Below are positions 8,584-17,477 of a stretch of 64,000 bases of DNA, in pieces; within the stretch, counting starts at the first letter, position 1; every line of letters starts with the position of its first letter. A model generated the notes under the pieces. The model had not been told where the DNA came from and made no database searches. It saw only the letters and a list, made by a program, of their open reading frames with translations. A program made the position numbers and the translations under genes. Origin of the DNA: Sandaracinus amylolyticus (GTDB taxonomy: Bacteria > Myxococcota_A > Polyangia > Polyangiales > Sandaracinaceae); NCBI RefSeq assembly GCF_021631985.1, contig NZ_CP070225.1, forward strand, positions 9,920,001 to 9,984,000. Direction: 5' to 3'.

Positions 8584-10023
8584 ATGCACGTGCACCTCAT
8601 CGGCGTCGCAGGCACCGGCATGGGCGCGCTCGCGGGCTTGCTGCAGCAGGCGGGACATCGCGTGAGCGGGAGCGACACCGCGTTCTATCCGCCGATGGGC
8701 GAGGCCCTCGCGCGCTGGGGGATCGAGACGCGTCGCGGATGGGATCCCGCGAACGTCGCGGATCGACCCGACCTCGTCGTCGTCGGCAACGTGTGCCGCA
8801 AGGACAACCCCGAGGCGCGCGCCGCGATCGACGGAGGCCTCGCGTACACGTCGATGCCGGGCGCGATCGAGACGCTCTTCCTGGCCGAGCGTCCGGGCTG
8901 GGTCGTCGCGGGCACCCACGGCAAGACGACGACGACCGCGCTGCTCGCGTACCTGCTGCACGGGCTCGGTCTCGATCCCGGCATGCTCGTCGGCGGCATC
9001 CCGCGCGACTTCGGCGAGAGCTTCCGCGTCGGCGGCGCGCGCGCGCCCTTCGTGATCGAAGGCGACGAGTACGACAGCGCGTTCTTCGAGAAGACGCCGA
9101 AGATGTGGCGCTACGAGCCGCACGCCGCGATCCTCACGTCGATCGAGCACGATCACGTCGACATCTATCCCGACGCATCGAGCTATCGCGCGGCGTTCGA
9201 GGGCTTCGTCGATCGGATCCCGGAGAGCGGAACGCTCGTCGCGTTCGCCGGTGATCCCGAGGTGCGCGCGGTCGCGTCGCGCGCGCGCTGTCGCGTGGTC
9301 TGGTACGCGTCGAGCGGCGACGACACCGGCGGGATCGATCCGACGTGGCTCGCCGCGCCGATCGCGGCGCAGGGCGGGATGCAGCCCTTCGATCTCTTCG
9401 TGGGCGGCACGTCGTGCGGGCCCGTGCTCTCGCCGCTGCCCGGCGCGCACAACGTTCGCAACGCGGTCGCGACCATCGCGCTGATCTGCGAGACGAGCGA
9501 GGGCACGATCCCGGTGCAGGACGTGCTCGCGTGCCTGCGTCGCTTCTCGGGCGTGCGGCGCCGGCAGGAGCTGATCGGAGAAGCGCGCGGCGTGCGCGTC
9601 TACGACGACTTCGCGCACCACCCGACCGCCGTGCGCGAGACCCTCGCCGCGATCCGCACGCGTCATCCCGAGGGCGCGCTGATCGCCGCGTTCGAGCCTC
9701 GCAGCGCGACGGCGTGCCGCGCGATGCACCAGCGCGCGTACGAGGACGCGTTCCACGACGCCGACCTCGCGGTCCTCGCGCCGCTCGGTCGCTCGAACGT
9801 GCCCGAGGCGGAGCGCCTCGACGTCGCGGCGATCGCGAACGCGATCCGCGCGCAGGGCGGCGATGCGATCGCGCCGCGTGATCTCGACGAGCTGATCACG
9901 ACGATCACCGCGCGCGCGAGCGCGGGCGACACGGTGCTGCTCATGTCGAACGGCGACTTCGGCGGGCTGCACGATCGACTGCTCGCGGCGCTCGCGCTCC
10001 CCGGCAGCTCTGGCCAGCGCTGA
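8584..10023 (+). CDS. mpl: UDP-N-acetylmuramate:L-alanyl-gamma-D-glutamyl-meso-diaminopimelate ligase
   Basis: 479 residues from ATG 8584. The N-terminal Rossmann part shows HLIGVAGTGMGALAGLL with SGSD, the Mur-ligase P-loop GTHGKTTT at residues 110-117, then EGDEYDSAFFEKTPKMWRY, a segment diagnostic for Mpl rather than MurC, and EHDHVDIYPD. The last third contains YDDFAHHPTAV, typical of the Mur ligase C-terminal domain. Mpl joins recycled murein tripeptide to UDP-MurNAc in the cytoplasm. Length is close to the family norm of about 455. It fits with the AmpG-like permease and L,D-transpeptidase upstream. Confidence 0.93.
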   Translation: MHVHLIGVAGTGMGALAGLLQQAGHRVSGSDTAFYPPMGEALARWGIETRRGWDPANVADRPDLVVVGNVCRKDNPEARAAIDGGLAYTSMPGAIETLFLAERPGWVVAGTHGKTTTTALLAYLLHGLGLDPGMLVGGIPRDFGESFRVGGARAPFVIEGDEYDSAFFEKTPKMWRYEPHAAILTSIEHDHVDIYPDASSYRAAFEGFVDRIPESGTLVAFAGDPEVRAVASRARCRVVWYASSGDDTGGIDPTWLAAPIAAQGGMQPFDLFVGGTSCGPVLSPLPGAHNVRNAVATIALICETSEGTIPVQDVLACLRRFSGVRRRQELIGEARGVRVYDDFAHHPTAVRETLAAIRTRHPEGALIAAFEPRSATACRAMHQRAYEDAFHDADLAVLAPLGRSNVPEAERLDVAAIANAIRAQGGDAIAPRDLDELITTITARASAGDTVLLMSNGDFGGLHDRLLAALALPGSSGQR

Positions 10024-10068
10024 ATCCCGCGAGCCCGGGACGATGTGACGCTCTCGGAGGTCGTCGTG

Positions 10069-10356
10069 ATGGACGATGCCGAGAGCGGCGCGATGTCGCC
10101 CGCGTTCCCGCACACCGCCGACTGGATCGGTGCGGTGGGCGCCATCTTCCCGTTCTTCTTCAGCTATCGGCCGGGCGGAGTGCCCGACTGGGTGGCGATC
10201 GCGGGCGGCTTCGTCGCGCTGGTCGCGGGCGCGTTCACGGTCTCGCTGCTCAAGCGCACGCCGCCCGCGCTGCGCACGCCGCGCATCGTCGCCACCGTCG
10301 CGCTGCTCACGATCGGCTCGCTCCAGCTCGTGCTGCGCGGCTTCGGTCTGATTTGA
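10069..10356 (+). CDS. Small membrane protein
   Basis: 95 residues from ATG 10069, chosen because GGAGG lies eight bases upstream; GTG 10045 is a weaker alternative. Three hydrophobic segments are visible: IGAVGAIFPFFFS, WVAIAGGFVALVAGAFTVSLL and IVATVALLTIGSLQLVL. No known family recognised. It lies 45 bases after mpl and its stop overlaps an alternative TTG start of the inositol monophosphatase gene. Confidence 0.68.
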   Translation: MDDAESGAMSPAFPHTADWIGAVGAIFPFFFSYRPGGVPDWVAIAGGFVALVAGAFTVSLLKRTPPALRTPRIVATVALLTIGSLQLVLRGFGLI

Positions 10357-10388
10357 CGCGGCCGCACGAGAAGACAGATTCGCGCGCC

Positions 10389-11204
10389 ATGACGACCTCC
10401 GAGCTCGAGCGATGGATCGACGAGGCGCGCGCGATCGCGTTCGACGCGGGACAGCTGCTCGCGCGTGCGTGGCGGCGCGGCGGGCGCGTGACGCAGAAGG
10501 GCGCGATCGATCTCGTGACCGAGCACGACCTCGCGAGCGAGGCGTTGATCACCGCGCGGCTGCGCGCGGCGTTCCCCGAGCACACGATCGTCGCGGAAGA
10601 AGCGGGCGGCGAGATCGCGCGAGGGCTCGCGTGGTACGTCGACCCGCTCGACGGCACGACGAACTTCGCGCACGGGCACTTCGTGTTCTCGGTATCGATC
10701 GGGCTCGCGCGCGACGGCGTGCCGATCGGCGGCGTGGTGCACGCGCCTGCGATCGGGATCACGTGGTGGGGCGCCGAGGGCATCGGCGCGTTCCGCAGCG
10801 TCGGCGGCGTGATCGAGCAGTGTCGCGTCTCGGAGAACGACACGCTCGGGAGCTCGATCATCGCGACCGGCTTCCCCTACGACCGCGCGATCGACCCCGA
10901 CAACAACCTGCGCGAGAGCGCGCGCATCATCCCGCAGGTGCAGGGCATCCGTCGCCTCGGCTCGGCCGCGATGGATCTCGTGCTGGTCGCCGACGGAACC
11001 TACGACGGCTACTGGGAGCAGAAGCTCGCGCCGTGGGATCTCTGCGCCGGCGCAGCGATCGCGAAGGCGGCGGGCGCGACGCTCACCGACTACGAGGGCG
11101 GCGCGATCACGTTGCGCCCCAAGAACCGCGTCGTGTGCACCAACGGCCGCGTGCACGAGGTGCTGCGGCGCGAGGTCCTCGCCGCCCGCGCGGATCTCGC
11201 CTAG
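10389..11204 (+). CDS. Inositol-1-monophosphatase family phosphatase
   Basis: 271 residues from ATG 10389; a TTG at 10353 is possible. Metal-binding motifs are intact: VAEEAGG (residues 69-74), DPLDGTTN (85-92) and WDLCAG near residue 219. The family is Mg-dependent and lithium-sensitive, acting on inositol phosphate and related sugar phosphates, or (as SuhB) on RNA polymerase complexes. It ends four bases inside the convergent TrmB gene. Substrate not assignable from sequence alone. Confidence 0.88.
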   Translation: MTTSELERWIDEARAIAFDAGQLLARAWRRGGRVTQKGAIDLVTEHDLASEALITARLRAAFPEHTIVAEEAGGEIARGLAWYVDPLDGTTNFAHGHFVFSVSIGLARDGVPIGGVVHAPAIGITWWGAEGIGAFRSVGGVIEQCRVSENDTLGSSIIATGFPYDRAIDPDNNLRESARIIPQVQGIRRLGSAAMDLVLVADGTYDGYWEQKLAPWDLCAGAAIAKAAGATLTDYEGGAITLRPKNRVVCTNGRVHEVLRREVLAARADLA

Positions 11205-12052
11205 GACGAGCGCGGCGGGTGGACGACGCCGAGCTCGGCCTTCTCGCCTCGGCCGAGCAGCGTGTCGAGGCGGCCCACGCGATCGCCGAGCATCGCGGCC
11301 ATCGTCGCGCGCGTGTCCCAGTGGTGGCGCTGCGCGAGCAGCGTGATGTCGAGCGCGATCTGGCTCGTCGCGATCTCCGCGATCGCCGCGGTCTCGCTGA
11401 TCACTGCGTTGTCGCTCGGCGCGCGCTCGGTCGCGCCGATCAGGGTGCGCCGATCGTCGCTGACCACCACGAGGCGGTGCTTCCAGAAGTCCTCGAGCGC
11501 GCGCTCCTCGAGGCCGTAGCTGAAGTGCGTCCCCGGGATCTCGGAGGAGAGCGCCGAGTGCGAGAAGATCACGATCGCGACCCCGCGCCGCGCGCTCTCG
11601 CCGAGGGCGTCGACGAGCATCGTCAGCTCGCGCGGCCACCCGGTGATCAGCAGGTTCGTCTCCGCGGTGCGCACCAGGCGCTCCGCCTCTTCCATCACGC
11701 GCTCGTAGCCGCGCACGCTGAACGCGTCGGGGACCTCGAGCGAGACGTCGAGCCCGGCGATCGCGCTCTCGAGCGACTCGGCCTGGCCCTCGAAGCGCTT
11801 GCGCAACAGTGCGAGCAGCGTCTCGGGGGGCGCCGCGACGAAACGCTCGGGGGTGCCGGCGATCGATCGTGCGGCCCCGACCGCGACCAGGCGCCGGAGC
11901 GCGCCGTAGACCGCGCTGCGTGGCACCTGGGCGCGCTGACCGACCTCGTAGCCCGTCTGCGGCCCCCAACGCAGCAGCGCCGCATAGGCGCGCCCTTCGT
12001 TGAGGCTGAACCCCAGCGCGGTCAGCGCATCGACGACGTCCGGCTCGGCCAT
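11201..12052 (-). CDS. TrmB-family transcriptional regulator
   Basis: 283 residues. An N-terminal winged helix (ALTALGFSLNEGRAYAALLRWGPQTGYEVGQRAQVPRSAVYGALRRLVAVG, quoted in parts: LGFSLNEGRAYAALL and VPRSAVYGALRRL) is followed by a coiled segment (LLALLRKRFEGQAESLESAI) and a phospholipase-D-like effector domain with ITGWPRELTMLVDAL. TrmB proteins sense sugars in archaea; bacterial ligands are largely unknown. It is divergent from the M19 dipeptidase gene 106 bases away, which is the most likely target. Confidence 0.78.
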   Translation of the reverse strand: MAEPDVVDALTALGFSLNEGRAYAALLRWGPQTGYEVGQRAQVPRSAVYGALRRLVAVGAARSIAGTPERFVAAPPETLLALLRKRFEGQAESLESAIAGLDVSLEVPDAFSVRGYERVMEEAERLVRTAETNLLITGWPRELTMLVDALGESARRGVAIVIFSHSALSSEIPGTHFSYGLEERALEDFWKHRLVVVSDDRRTLIGATERAPSDNAVISETAAIAEIATSQIALDITLLAQRHHWDTRATMAAMLGDRVGRLDTLLGRGEKAELGVVHPPRSS

Positions 12053-12158
12053 CGGGCCGCTAGTGTCGCCATGGCGGCCCTCCCGTCAATCGGTGACGCG
12101 CAGGAAACGGGAAGTACCATCGGTGCGGCGGCGGTTCGGACCGGGCGGGAGAGGGCGG

Positions 12159-13370
12159 ATGCGGAGGCTCTGGGCGTGGGCGATCGCGGTGCTCGTGGGG
12201 TGCGGGCCCGCGGCGGAGCCGGCGCCCTTGCCGGTGTTCGCGGAGGCGCCTCGGGCTCCGAGCCCGAGCGCGGAGGTGCCGGCGAGCACGGGCACGCTGT
12301 TCATCGACACGCATGCCGACACCACCCAGCGCATGCTCGACATGGGCGACGATCTCTCGAGCCGCCTGCCCAACGGCCACGTCGATCTCCCGCGCATGCG
12401 CGAGGGCGGGCTCTCCGCGATCTTCCTGTCGATCTGGGTCGATCCCCGGCGCTACCACGGCGAAGAAGGATGGGCGCGCGCGCTCGCGCTGGTGCGCACC
12501 GTGCGCGACTTCGCCGCCGCGCATCCCGACGACGCCGCGCTCTGCACGACCGCCGGCGAGGTCCGCGCCGCCCACGCCTCGGGCCGCATCGCGCTGCTGA
12601 TGGGCCTCGAGGGCGCGCACGCGCTGGGCGATGCCGACGACGACACGCTGATCGCGCGGCTCGGCGAGCTCCACGCGCTCGGCGTCCGCTACGTCACGGT
12701 CACGTGGACCGGCGACAACCGCTTCGGTCACGCGTCGACCGGCGGACATGCATCGCGCGGCCTCACGCCGCTCGGCCGTCGCCTGGTGCGCGAGATGAAC
12801 CGGCTCGGCGTGATCGTCGACGTCAGCCACGTCAGCGATCGCACCGCGCACGACGTGCTCGACGTCACGACGCGCCCGGTGCTCGCCTCGCACTCCGCGA
12901 CCCGCGCGCTCTCCGAGCACGTGCGCAACGTCCCCGACGATCTGATCCGGCGCATCGCCGCGGGCGGCGGCGCGGTGTGCGTCAACTTCTACGCGCACTT
13001 CCTCGACGCCGACTACGGTGTGCGACGTCGCGCGCTCGAGCACGATCACCACGGCGAATTCGCGCATCTGCGAGGCCGCTCGTGGCAGACCGCGACCGAG
13101 CGCAACGCGATCGCCGCGCGCATCGATCCCGCGCTGCGCCCGCCCGCGGTGCGGGTGCTCGCCGATCACCTCGCGCACGTCGTCGAGGTCGGAGGGGAGG
13201 GCGCGGCGTGCCTCGGCTCCGACTTCGACGGGATCTCCGAGCTCCCCGAGGGCATGCAGGACGTCGCGGATCTCCCGCGCCTCGTCGAGGAGCTCACGTC
13301 GCGCGAGCTTCCCGTCGCGGCGATCGGGGGCGAGAACGTGCTGCGGGTGCTCTCGGCGCAGACCGAGTGA
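12159..13370 (+). CDS. Membrane dipeptidase, peptidase family M19, lipoprotein
   Basis: 403 residues from ATG 12159, where a lipoprotein signal starts (MRRLWAWAIAVLVGC). After a Pro-rich linker the M19 zinc ligands appear in order: H52-x-D54 (DTHADT), a Glu in LMGLEGAH, His in DVSHVSD, His in ASHSATRA, and Asp in LGSDFDG. The family cleaves dipeptides, including D-amino-acid-containing ones, using two zinc ions. A lipid anchor places it at a membrane surface. Its neighbourhood of wall-recycling genes suggests it might handle murein-derived dipeptides, which is inference. Confidence 0.88.
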   Translation: MRRLWAWAIAVLVGCGPAAEPAPLPVFAEAPRAPSPSAEVPASTGTLFIDTHADTTQRMLDMGDDLSSRLPNGHVDLPRMREGGLSAIFLSIWVDPRRYHGEEGWARALALVRTVRDFAAAHPDDAALCTTAGEVRAAHASGRIALLMGLEGAHALGDADDDTLIARLGELHALGVRYVTVTWTGDNRFGHASTGGHASRGLTPLGRRLVREMNRLGVIVDVSHVSDRTAHDVLDVTTRPVLASHSATRALSEHVRNVPDDLIRRIAAGGGAVCVNFYAHFLDADYGVRRRALEHDHHGEFAHLRGRSWQTATERNAIAARIDPALRPPAVRVLADHLAHVVEVGGEGAACLGSDFDGISELPEGMQDVADLPRLVEELTSRELPVAAIGGENVLRVLSAQTE

Positions 13371-13391
13371 GAGGGTATATTCGCGCCCCTC

Positions 13392-14018
13392 ATGACCACC
13401 GAGCCCCTCGCCTTCCTCAAGAACGAGATCCCCGCCCACTTCGCCAAAGGCATCGACGCGCTCAAGGCCGCGACCGGCCCCACCGCGGAGGCCGACCTCG
13501 ACGACGTGATCGCCGCGCGCGCCGCGCTGCGCATCGTGGTGAAGGGCGAGGGCGAGTCGTGGCTCCGCGTCGAGAACGGCGCGCTCACGGTGCACGACGG
13601 CAAGCCCGAGGGCGTGCCGGTGCGCGGCGCGATCGAGCTCGAGGGCGCGGTCGCGCGCGAGGCGCTCGGCCTGCTCACCGCGAGCGGCCGCATGGACGAT
13701 CCCCACGCTCCCAAGCGCTTCGCGCGCCTGTTCTCGGCGCGCGCCGAGAAGATCCTCGAGGGCCAGAAGCTCGAGTTCCACGTGATCCTGAAGGACGTTC
13801 CGGATCGCGACGAAGACGTGGTGATCCGGATCGGCATCGGCACCGACACGCCGCCCGCCAAGCCGCAGTTCACGGCGGCGATCAGCTACGACGACATCGA
13901 GGACATGCGAGAGGGAGACCTGACGCCGCAGCAGGTGATCGGGCGTCTGCGCCTCACCGGCGATGCATCTCGCGCCATGGCGCTCGGGATGATGCTGATG
14001 CAGCCGCCGAAGAAGTGA
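13392..14018 (+). CDS. SCP2-like sterol-transfer-domain protein
   Basis: 208 residues from ATG 13392, 21 bases after the dipeptidase stop. The central part (EADLDDVIAARAALRIVVKGEGESWLRVENGALTV, seen in pieces) has the alternating pattern of SCP-2 folds, which bind lipids in a hydrophobic tunnel, and the C-terminus (DLTPQQVIGRLRLTGD...ALGMMLM) matches the usual SCP2 end. Cytoplasmic, no signal. Lipid partner unknown. Confidence 0.68.
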   Translation: MTTEPLAFLKNEIPAHFAKGIDALKAATGPTAEADLDDVIAARAALRIVVKGEGESWLRVENGALTVHDGKPEGVPVRGAIELEGAVAREALGLLTASGRMDDPHAPKRFARLFSARAEKILEGQKLEFHVILKDVPDRDEDVVIRIGIGTDTPPAKPQFTAAISYDDIEDMREGDLTPQQVIGRLRLTGDASRAMALGMMLMQPPKK

Positions 14019-14201
14019 GGCGCGAGGGAGCGTGAGCCGCCCGCGCGCCCCATCCAATGCGGGCGCGCGGATCTCCGGATTTTTCCGGGCGAGCGTCGCG
14101 CGATCCAGGAACGGGTGACACACCGGAGCCCCGCCCCCGATGGGCGCGGCGCGCGTGTACGGCGTGCGGCACCCCTCGTGCTTCGGGCATCGGTGCCCCC
14201 G

Positions 14202-15473
14202 ATGGATCGCGCCGGTGCCATCGCCCTCGTCCCCCGAGCGGTCGTCGTCGGTCGCGCGCGCGACTGCGACGTGGTGATCGACGACCCCACCGTCTCGGCG
14301 CACCACGCGCGCCTCCGGTGGGACGGCGAGCGCGTCGCGATCGACGATCTGGGCAGCGCGAACGGGACCTTCGTCGACGGGCGGATGGTCTCGGCGACGC
14401 GCATCCGCCCGGGCGAGGAGGTCGTGCTGGGCCGCGTGCCGCTGCCCTGGGGCGCCGAGAAGATGCGCGCCTTCCTGCGCGCCGGTCCGCGCCGCACGAC
14501 GCTCCGGAGCAGCACGCTGCGCGGGCGACCGCTCTGGGGGCGCCGCTTCGTGTGTGGCGCGTGCGGGACGCGCGGGCTCCTGCCTGCGGGGTTCGATCGC
14601 GGGGAGCTCGTGTGCTCCTCGTGCGGCGCGCACCTCGTGCTCGGCGAGGATCGCGGAGATCCGCCGCGCGTCCGCGCCGCGCTGGTGGGCGCGGGCGCGG
14701 TGCTGACCCTCGTGCTCGCGGGGATCATGGTCGCAGCGTCACCGGCGCGCGCCGAGCACGCGTGGGCGCGGCTGGGTGCATGGCTGGGCCTCGTGAGCGA
14801 GCCGACGCCGGCGGCCGCGTCGAGCCCCGAGGAAGCGTCGATCCGCGTGCGCGTCGCGCCGCTGGTCGCGGCGTCGATCGATGCCGGGCATCCACGCACC
14901 CGCAACCTCGCGGTGCGCATCGCGGCGAGCGCGGGAGGGCCCTTCCACGTCGAGCAGGTCGCGCGTGTGTGGTCGCACGTGCGTCGCGAGTGGCGCTACG
15001 TGAGCGATCCCCGCGGCGGCGAGTACTTCGCGACCGCGAGCGAGACGATCGAGAACGGCCTCGCCGGTGACTGCGACGACTTCGCGACCGTGATGATCGC
15101 GATGCTCCAGGCGATCGGCGGACAAGCGCGCATGGTGATGGTCGACGGCGACGGCGGTGGGCACGCGTACGCCGAGGTCTGCGTCGATGCGTCGGCGGAG
15201 GACGTCGCGCGCCGTCTCGCCGCGTTCTACCGGAGCCCCGATGCGCCGGAGCGCGTGGAGCTCGGCGACATCCACTATCGCAGCGACGGAGCGTGCCCGG
15301 TGTGGCTCAACCTCGACTGGAACGCGCGCGCGCCGGGCGGGCACTACGGTCGCGAGCGCTGGGCGGTCGCGATCCATCCCGACGGCCACACCGAGACGCT
15401 CGCGCCGGCGGCCGGCGGCGGAGTGATCGGCGTGGTGCCCGAAGAAGTGCGAGCCAGCGCCGCGCCCGAGTGA
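14202..15473 (+). CDS. FHA domain - zinc ribbon - membrane helix - transglutaminase-like protein
   Basis: 423 residues from ATG 14202. Residues about 8-75 form an FHA domain (VVVGRARDCDVVIDDPTVSAHHARL and GSANGTFVDG), which binds phosphothreonine. A four-Cys zinc ribbon follows (CGACG ... CSSCG, about residues 117-150), then a hydrophobic segment (LVGAGAVLTLVLAGIMVAA). The C-terminal part has a transglutaminase/cysteine-protease core: GDCDDFATVM with the Cys, GHAYAEV with the His, and LDWN as the Asp region. The layout couples a kinase-signal reader inside the cell to an outer catalytic domain. A Ser/Thr kinase partner is expected but not adjacent. Confidence 0.8.
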   Translation: MDRAGAIALVPRAVVVGRARDCDVVIDDPTVSAHHARLRWDGERVAIDDLGSANGTFVDGRMVSATRIRPGEEVVLGRVPLPWGAEKMRAFLRAGPRRTTLRSSTLRGRPLWGRRFVCGACGTRGLLPAGFDRGELVCSSCGAHLVLGEDRGDPPRVRAALVGAGAVLTLVLAGIMVAASPARAEHAWARLGAWLGLVSEPTPAAASSPEEASIRVRVAPLVAASIDAGHPRTRNLAVRIAASAGGPFHVEQVARVWSHVRREWRYVSDPRGGEYFATASETIENGLAGDCDDFATVMIAMLQAIGGQARMVMVDGDGGGHAYAEVCVDASAEDVARRLAAFYRSPDAPERVELGDIHYRSDGACPVWLNLDWNARAPGGHYGRERWAVAIHPDGHTETLAPAAGGGVIGVVPEEVRASAAPE

Positions 15474-15628
15474 GCGATTGCGGGAGTGCTCGTCCCGCCG
15501 GTCCGGGACGGGAGCGCGCGAAGCGCGCGGACGGTAGGAACCGGCGGGCGAGCCGATCATTCGAGCGCGACGGCTCTGCTCGAAGCCCGTGATCTGCGAG
15601 GCCGGGTGCGCTAGCTTCGCTCGCTCCC

Positions 15629-16786
15629 ATGCGCGCGATCGTCGCCGTCTCGCTCGTGCTCGCGCTCGCGTCTTCCGCGGTCGCGCAGGACGTCGCGCCC
15701 GAGGAGACCGTCGCGCCCGAGGAGGACGTCGCGCCCGAGGAGGCCGTCGTCGAAGAGCCGACGGTCGGCGAGGCGACGCCACCGGATCCGGCGCCCGAGC
15801 CGGTCGTCCCCGCGCCGCAGGAGCCGCTCAACCTCGGTGGCGGCGCATCGCTCAGCCCGCCACCGCCGCGGGTCGAGCCGCTCTTCGAGGATCGGCCCCT
15901 CGTCGTGCGCGGCACGCGGCTGCTCGATCAGCGATGGGGCGATGCCGCCGACGGTCGCGTCGAGCCGCTCCATGCGTATGCCTCGTTCGCGTTCTTCGCG
16001 GGGCGCGTGCACGGCAGCGACACCTTCGCGATCGCGCCCTCGATGGGGCTCCGCCTCGCGCTCACGCCCGAGCTCGACGTGAGCGCGAGCTGGGTGCTCG
16101 CGTACGGCGTCGCGAGCGTGCGCGGCGAGTTCGACGGCGGCGACGCGGAGCCCGAGCCCTACCAGGGCGACGTCGAGCGCGTCGAGACCGGCAACCCGAC
16201 GCTGACGTTCTCGTGGGCGCCGCGCTGGGAGTCGATCGCGCTGCGCGTCGGGCTCGGGTTCGCGCTCCCGGTCGCGGCGCTCGCGCAGGCCCCGACCGAT
16301 GCCGCGAGCGCCGCGCAGCGCGACGCGTCGTCGATCGTGCACGACGCGATGCTCGGCATGTACGGCGGGCGCGACCCCTGGCGCTTCCTCCCCGAGCGAA
16401 TCGCGTTCTTCGTGCCGGCGCGCATCGCGTTCGGCAACGATCTCGTCGCGGGCGCGGTCGACGTCGCGGGCGGCTTCACGCTCCCCGTGCTCGGCGGATC
16501 GGGCGACGTCGAAGCGGTGCTGCAGATCGCGGGCGACGTCGCGTTCGCGGTGGTGCCCGATCTGCTGCGCGCCGGGCTGCGCGGATCGATCGCTGCGTGG
16601 GGCCTCGGCGGCGAGAGCGAGCGCTACCAGCCCGCGCTCGAGCCCTGGGTGCGGCTCGCGCTCGGGCCCGCGTTCGCGACGGTGCGCGCGACGTTCGCGC
16701 TGGGCGGGGACCTCGGGTTCGGCAGCGGCGACAGCGAGCTCTGGGCGATCCACGTGGGCGGCGGCGCCGCGCTGGATCGCGAATGA
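15629..16786 (+). CDS. Predicted outer-membrane beta-barrel-like protein
   Basis: 385 residues with signal peptide MRAIVAVSLVLALASSAVAQ. A low-complexity acidic stretch follows with repeats of VAPEE (three copies at residues about 22-38) and a Pro-rich linker. The rest alternates amphipathic strands with aromatic residues (FAFFAGRVHGSDTFAIAPSMGLRLAL, seen in pieces) as in outer-membrane barrels. No family named. Its stop overlaps the start of the following methyltransferase gene (ATGA). Confidence 0.65.
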   Translation: MRAIVAVSLVLALASSAVAQDVAPEETVAPEEDVAPEEAVVEEPTVGEATPPDPAPEPVVPAPQEPLNLGGGASLSPPPPRVEPLFEDRPLVVRGTRLLDQRWGDAADGRVEPLHAYASFAFFAGRVHGSDTFAIAPSMGLRLALTPELDVSASWVLAYGVASVRGEFDGGDAEPEPYQGDVERVETGNPTLTFSWAPRWESIALRVGLGFALPVAALAQAPTDAASAAQRDASSIVHDAMLGMYGGRDPWRFLPERIAFFVPARIAFGNDLVAGAVDVAGGFTLPVLGGSGDVEAVLQIAGDVAFAVVPDLLRAGLRGSIAAWGLGGESERYQPALEPWVRLALGPAFATVRATFALGGDLGFGSGDSELWAIHVGGGAALDRE

Positions 16787-17442
16787 GCGATCGCGATCGC
16801 CTCTCGCTCGTCGCGCACGCGGCGATGCCGCTCTGCAATCCCCTCGTGCTCGCGGAGCTCGATGCGCTGCTCGAGCGCGCGCCGGTCGCGCCCGGAGAGC
16901 GCGTGCTCGATCTCGGCGCGGGGCGCGGTGACGTGGCGCTGCGGGTGCCCGGCGCGCGGCTCACGCTCGTCGATCGCTCGGAGGTGTATCTCGACGAAGC
17001 GCGCGCGCGGTCGCGAGGCCGAGCGCACGTCGAGCTCGTGCTCGCGGATGCCGCGACGTACCTCGAGGCGCTGCAGGGAGACATATCACTCGCGGTATGT
17101 CTCGGCGCGAGCCATGCGCTCTCTGGTATGGATGCCGCGGCGCGCGCTCTCTCGCAGCGCGCGCGCAGGGTGTTGATCGGCGACCTCGTCTCGCTCGGTC
17201 CGCGCGCCGAGGAGACGTTCGGCGCGCCTCGCCTCGAGTCGCTCTCGCTCGGCGCGCCCCACGTCGTGCTCGGCCCGGAGCGCGTGCGCGCCTACGAGGA
17301 CGCGTGGTCGCGCGCGGTCTCGGCGCACCTCGAAGCGCATCCCGACGAGCCCGCGGCGGAGTGGGCGCGGGGGCGCATCGCATGGATGCGCGAGCACGAC
17401 GACGTGCTCTCCGAGCTCGCGTTCGCGGCGTGGGTGCTCTAG
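16783..17442 (+). CDS. Class I SAM-dependent methyltransferase
   Basis: 219 residues from ATG 16783, overlapping the previous stop by four bases. Motif I is clear (VLDLGAGRGDVAL), followed by an acidic strand end LTLVDRSEVYLDEA and motif LVLADAATYLEAL. The C-terminal half is helical with W-rich ends, similar to small-molecule methyltransferases. Substrate unknown. Confidence 0.82.
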   Translation: MSDRDRLSLVAHAAMPLCNPLVLAELDALLERAPVAPGERVLDLGAGRGDVALRVPGARLTLVDRSEVYLDEARARSRGRAHVELVLADAATYLEALQGDISLAVCLGASHALSGMDAAARALSQRARRVLIGDLVSLGPRAEETFGAPRLESLSLGAPHVVLGPERVRAYEDAWSRAVSAHLEAHPDEPAAEWARGRIAWMREHDDVLSELAFAAWVL

Positions 17443-17477
17443 CGGCCGCAACACGCATCGAGGCACGATGCGCATGG

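Noticed and set aside
10412-14035. Very long plus-strand reading frame of 1207 codons
   Set aside because: It is an out-of-frame shadow of three well-supported genes (inositol monophosphatase, M19 dipeptidase, SCP2-like); the translation is Arg-rich and without domain features.
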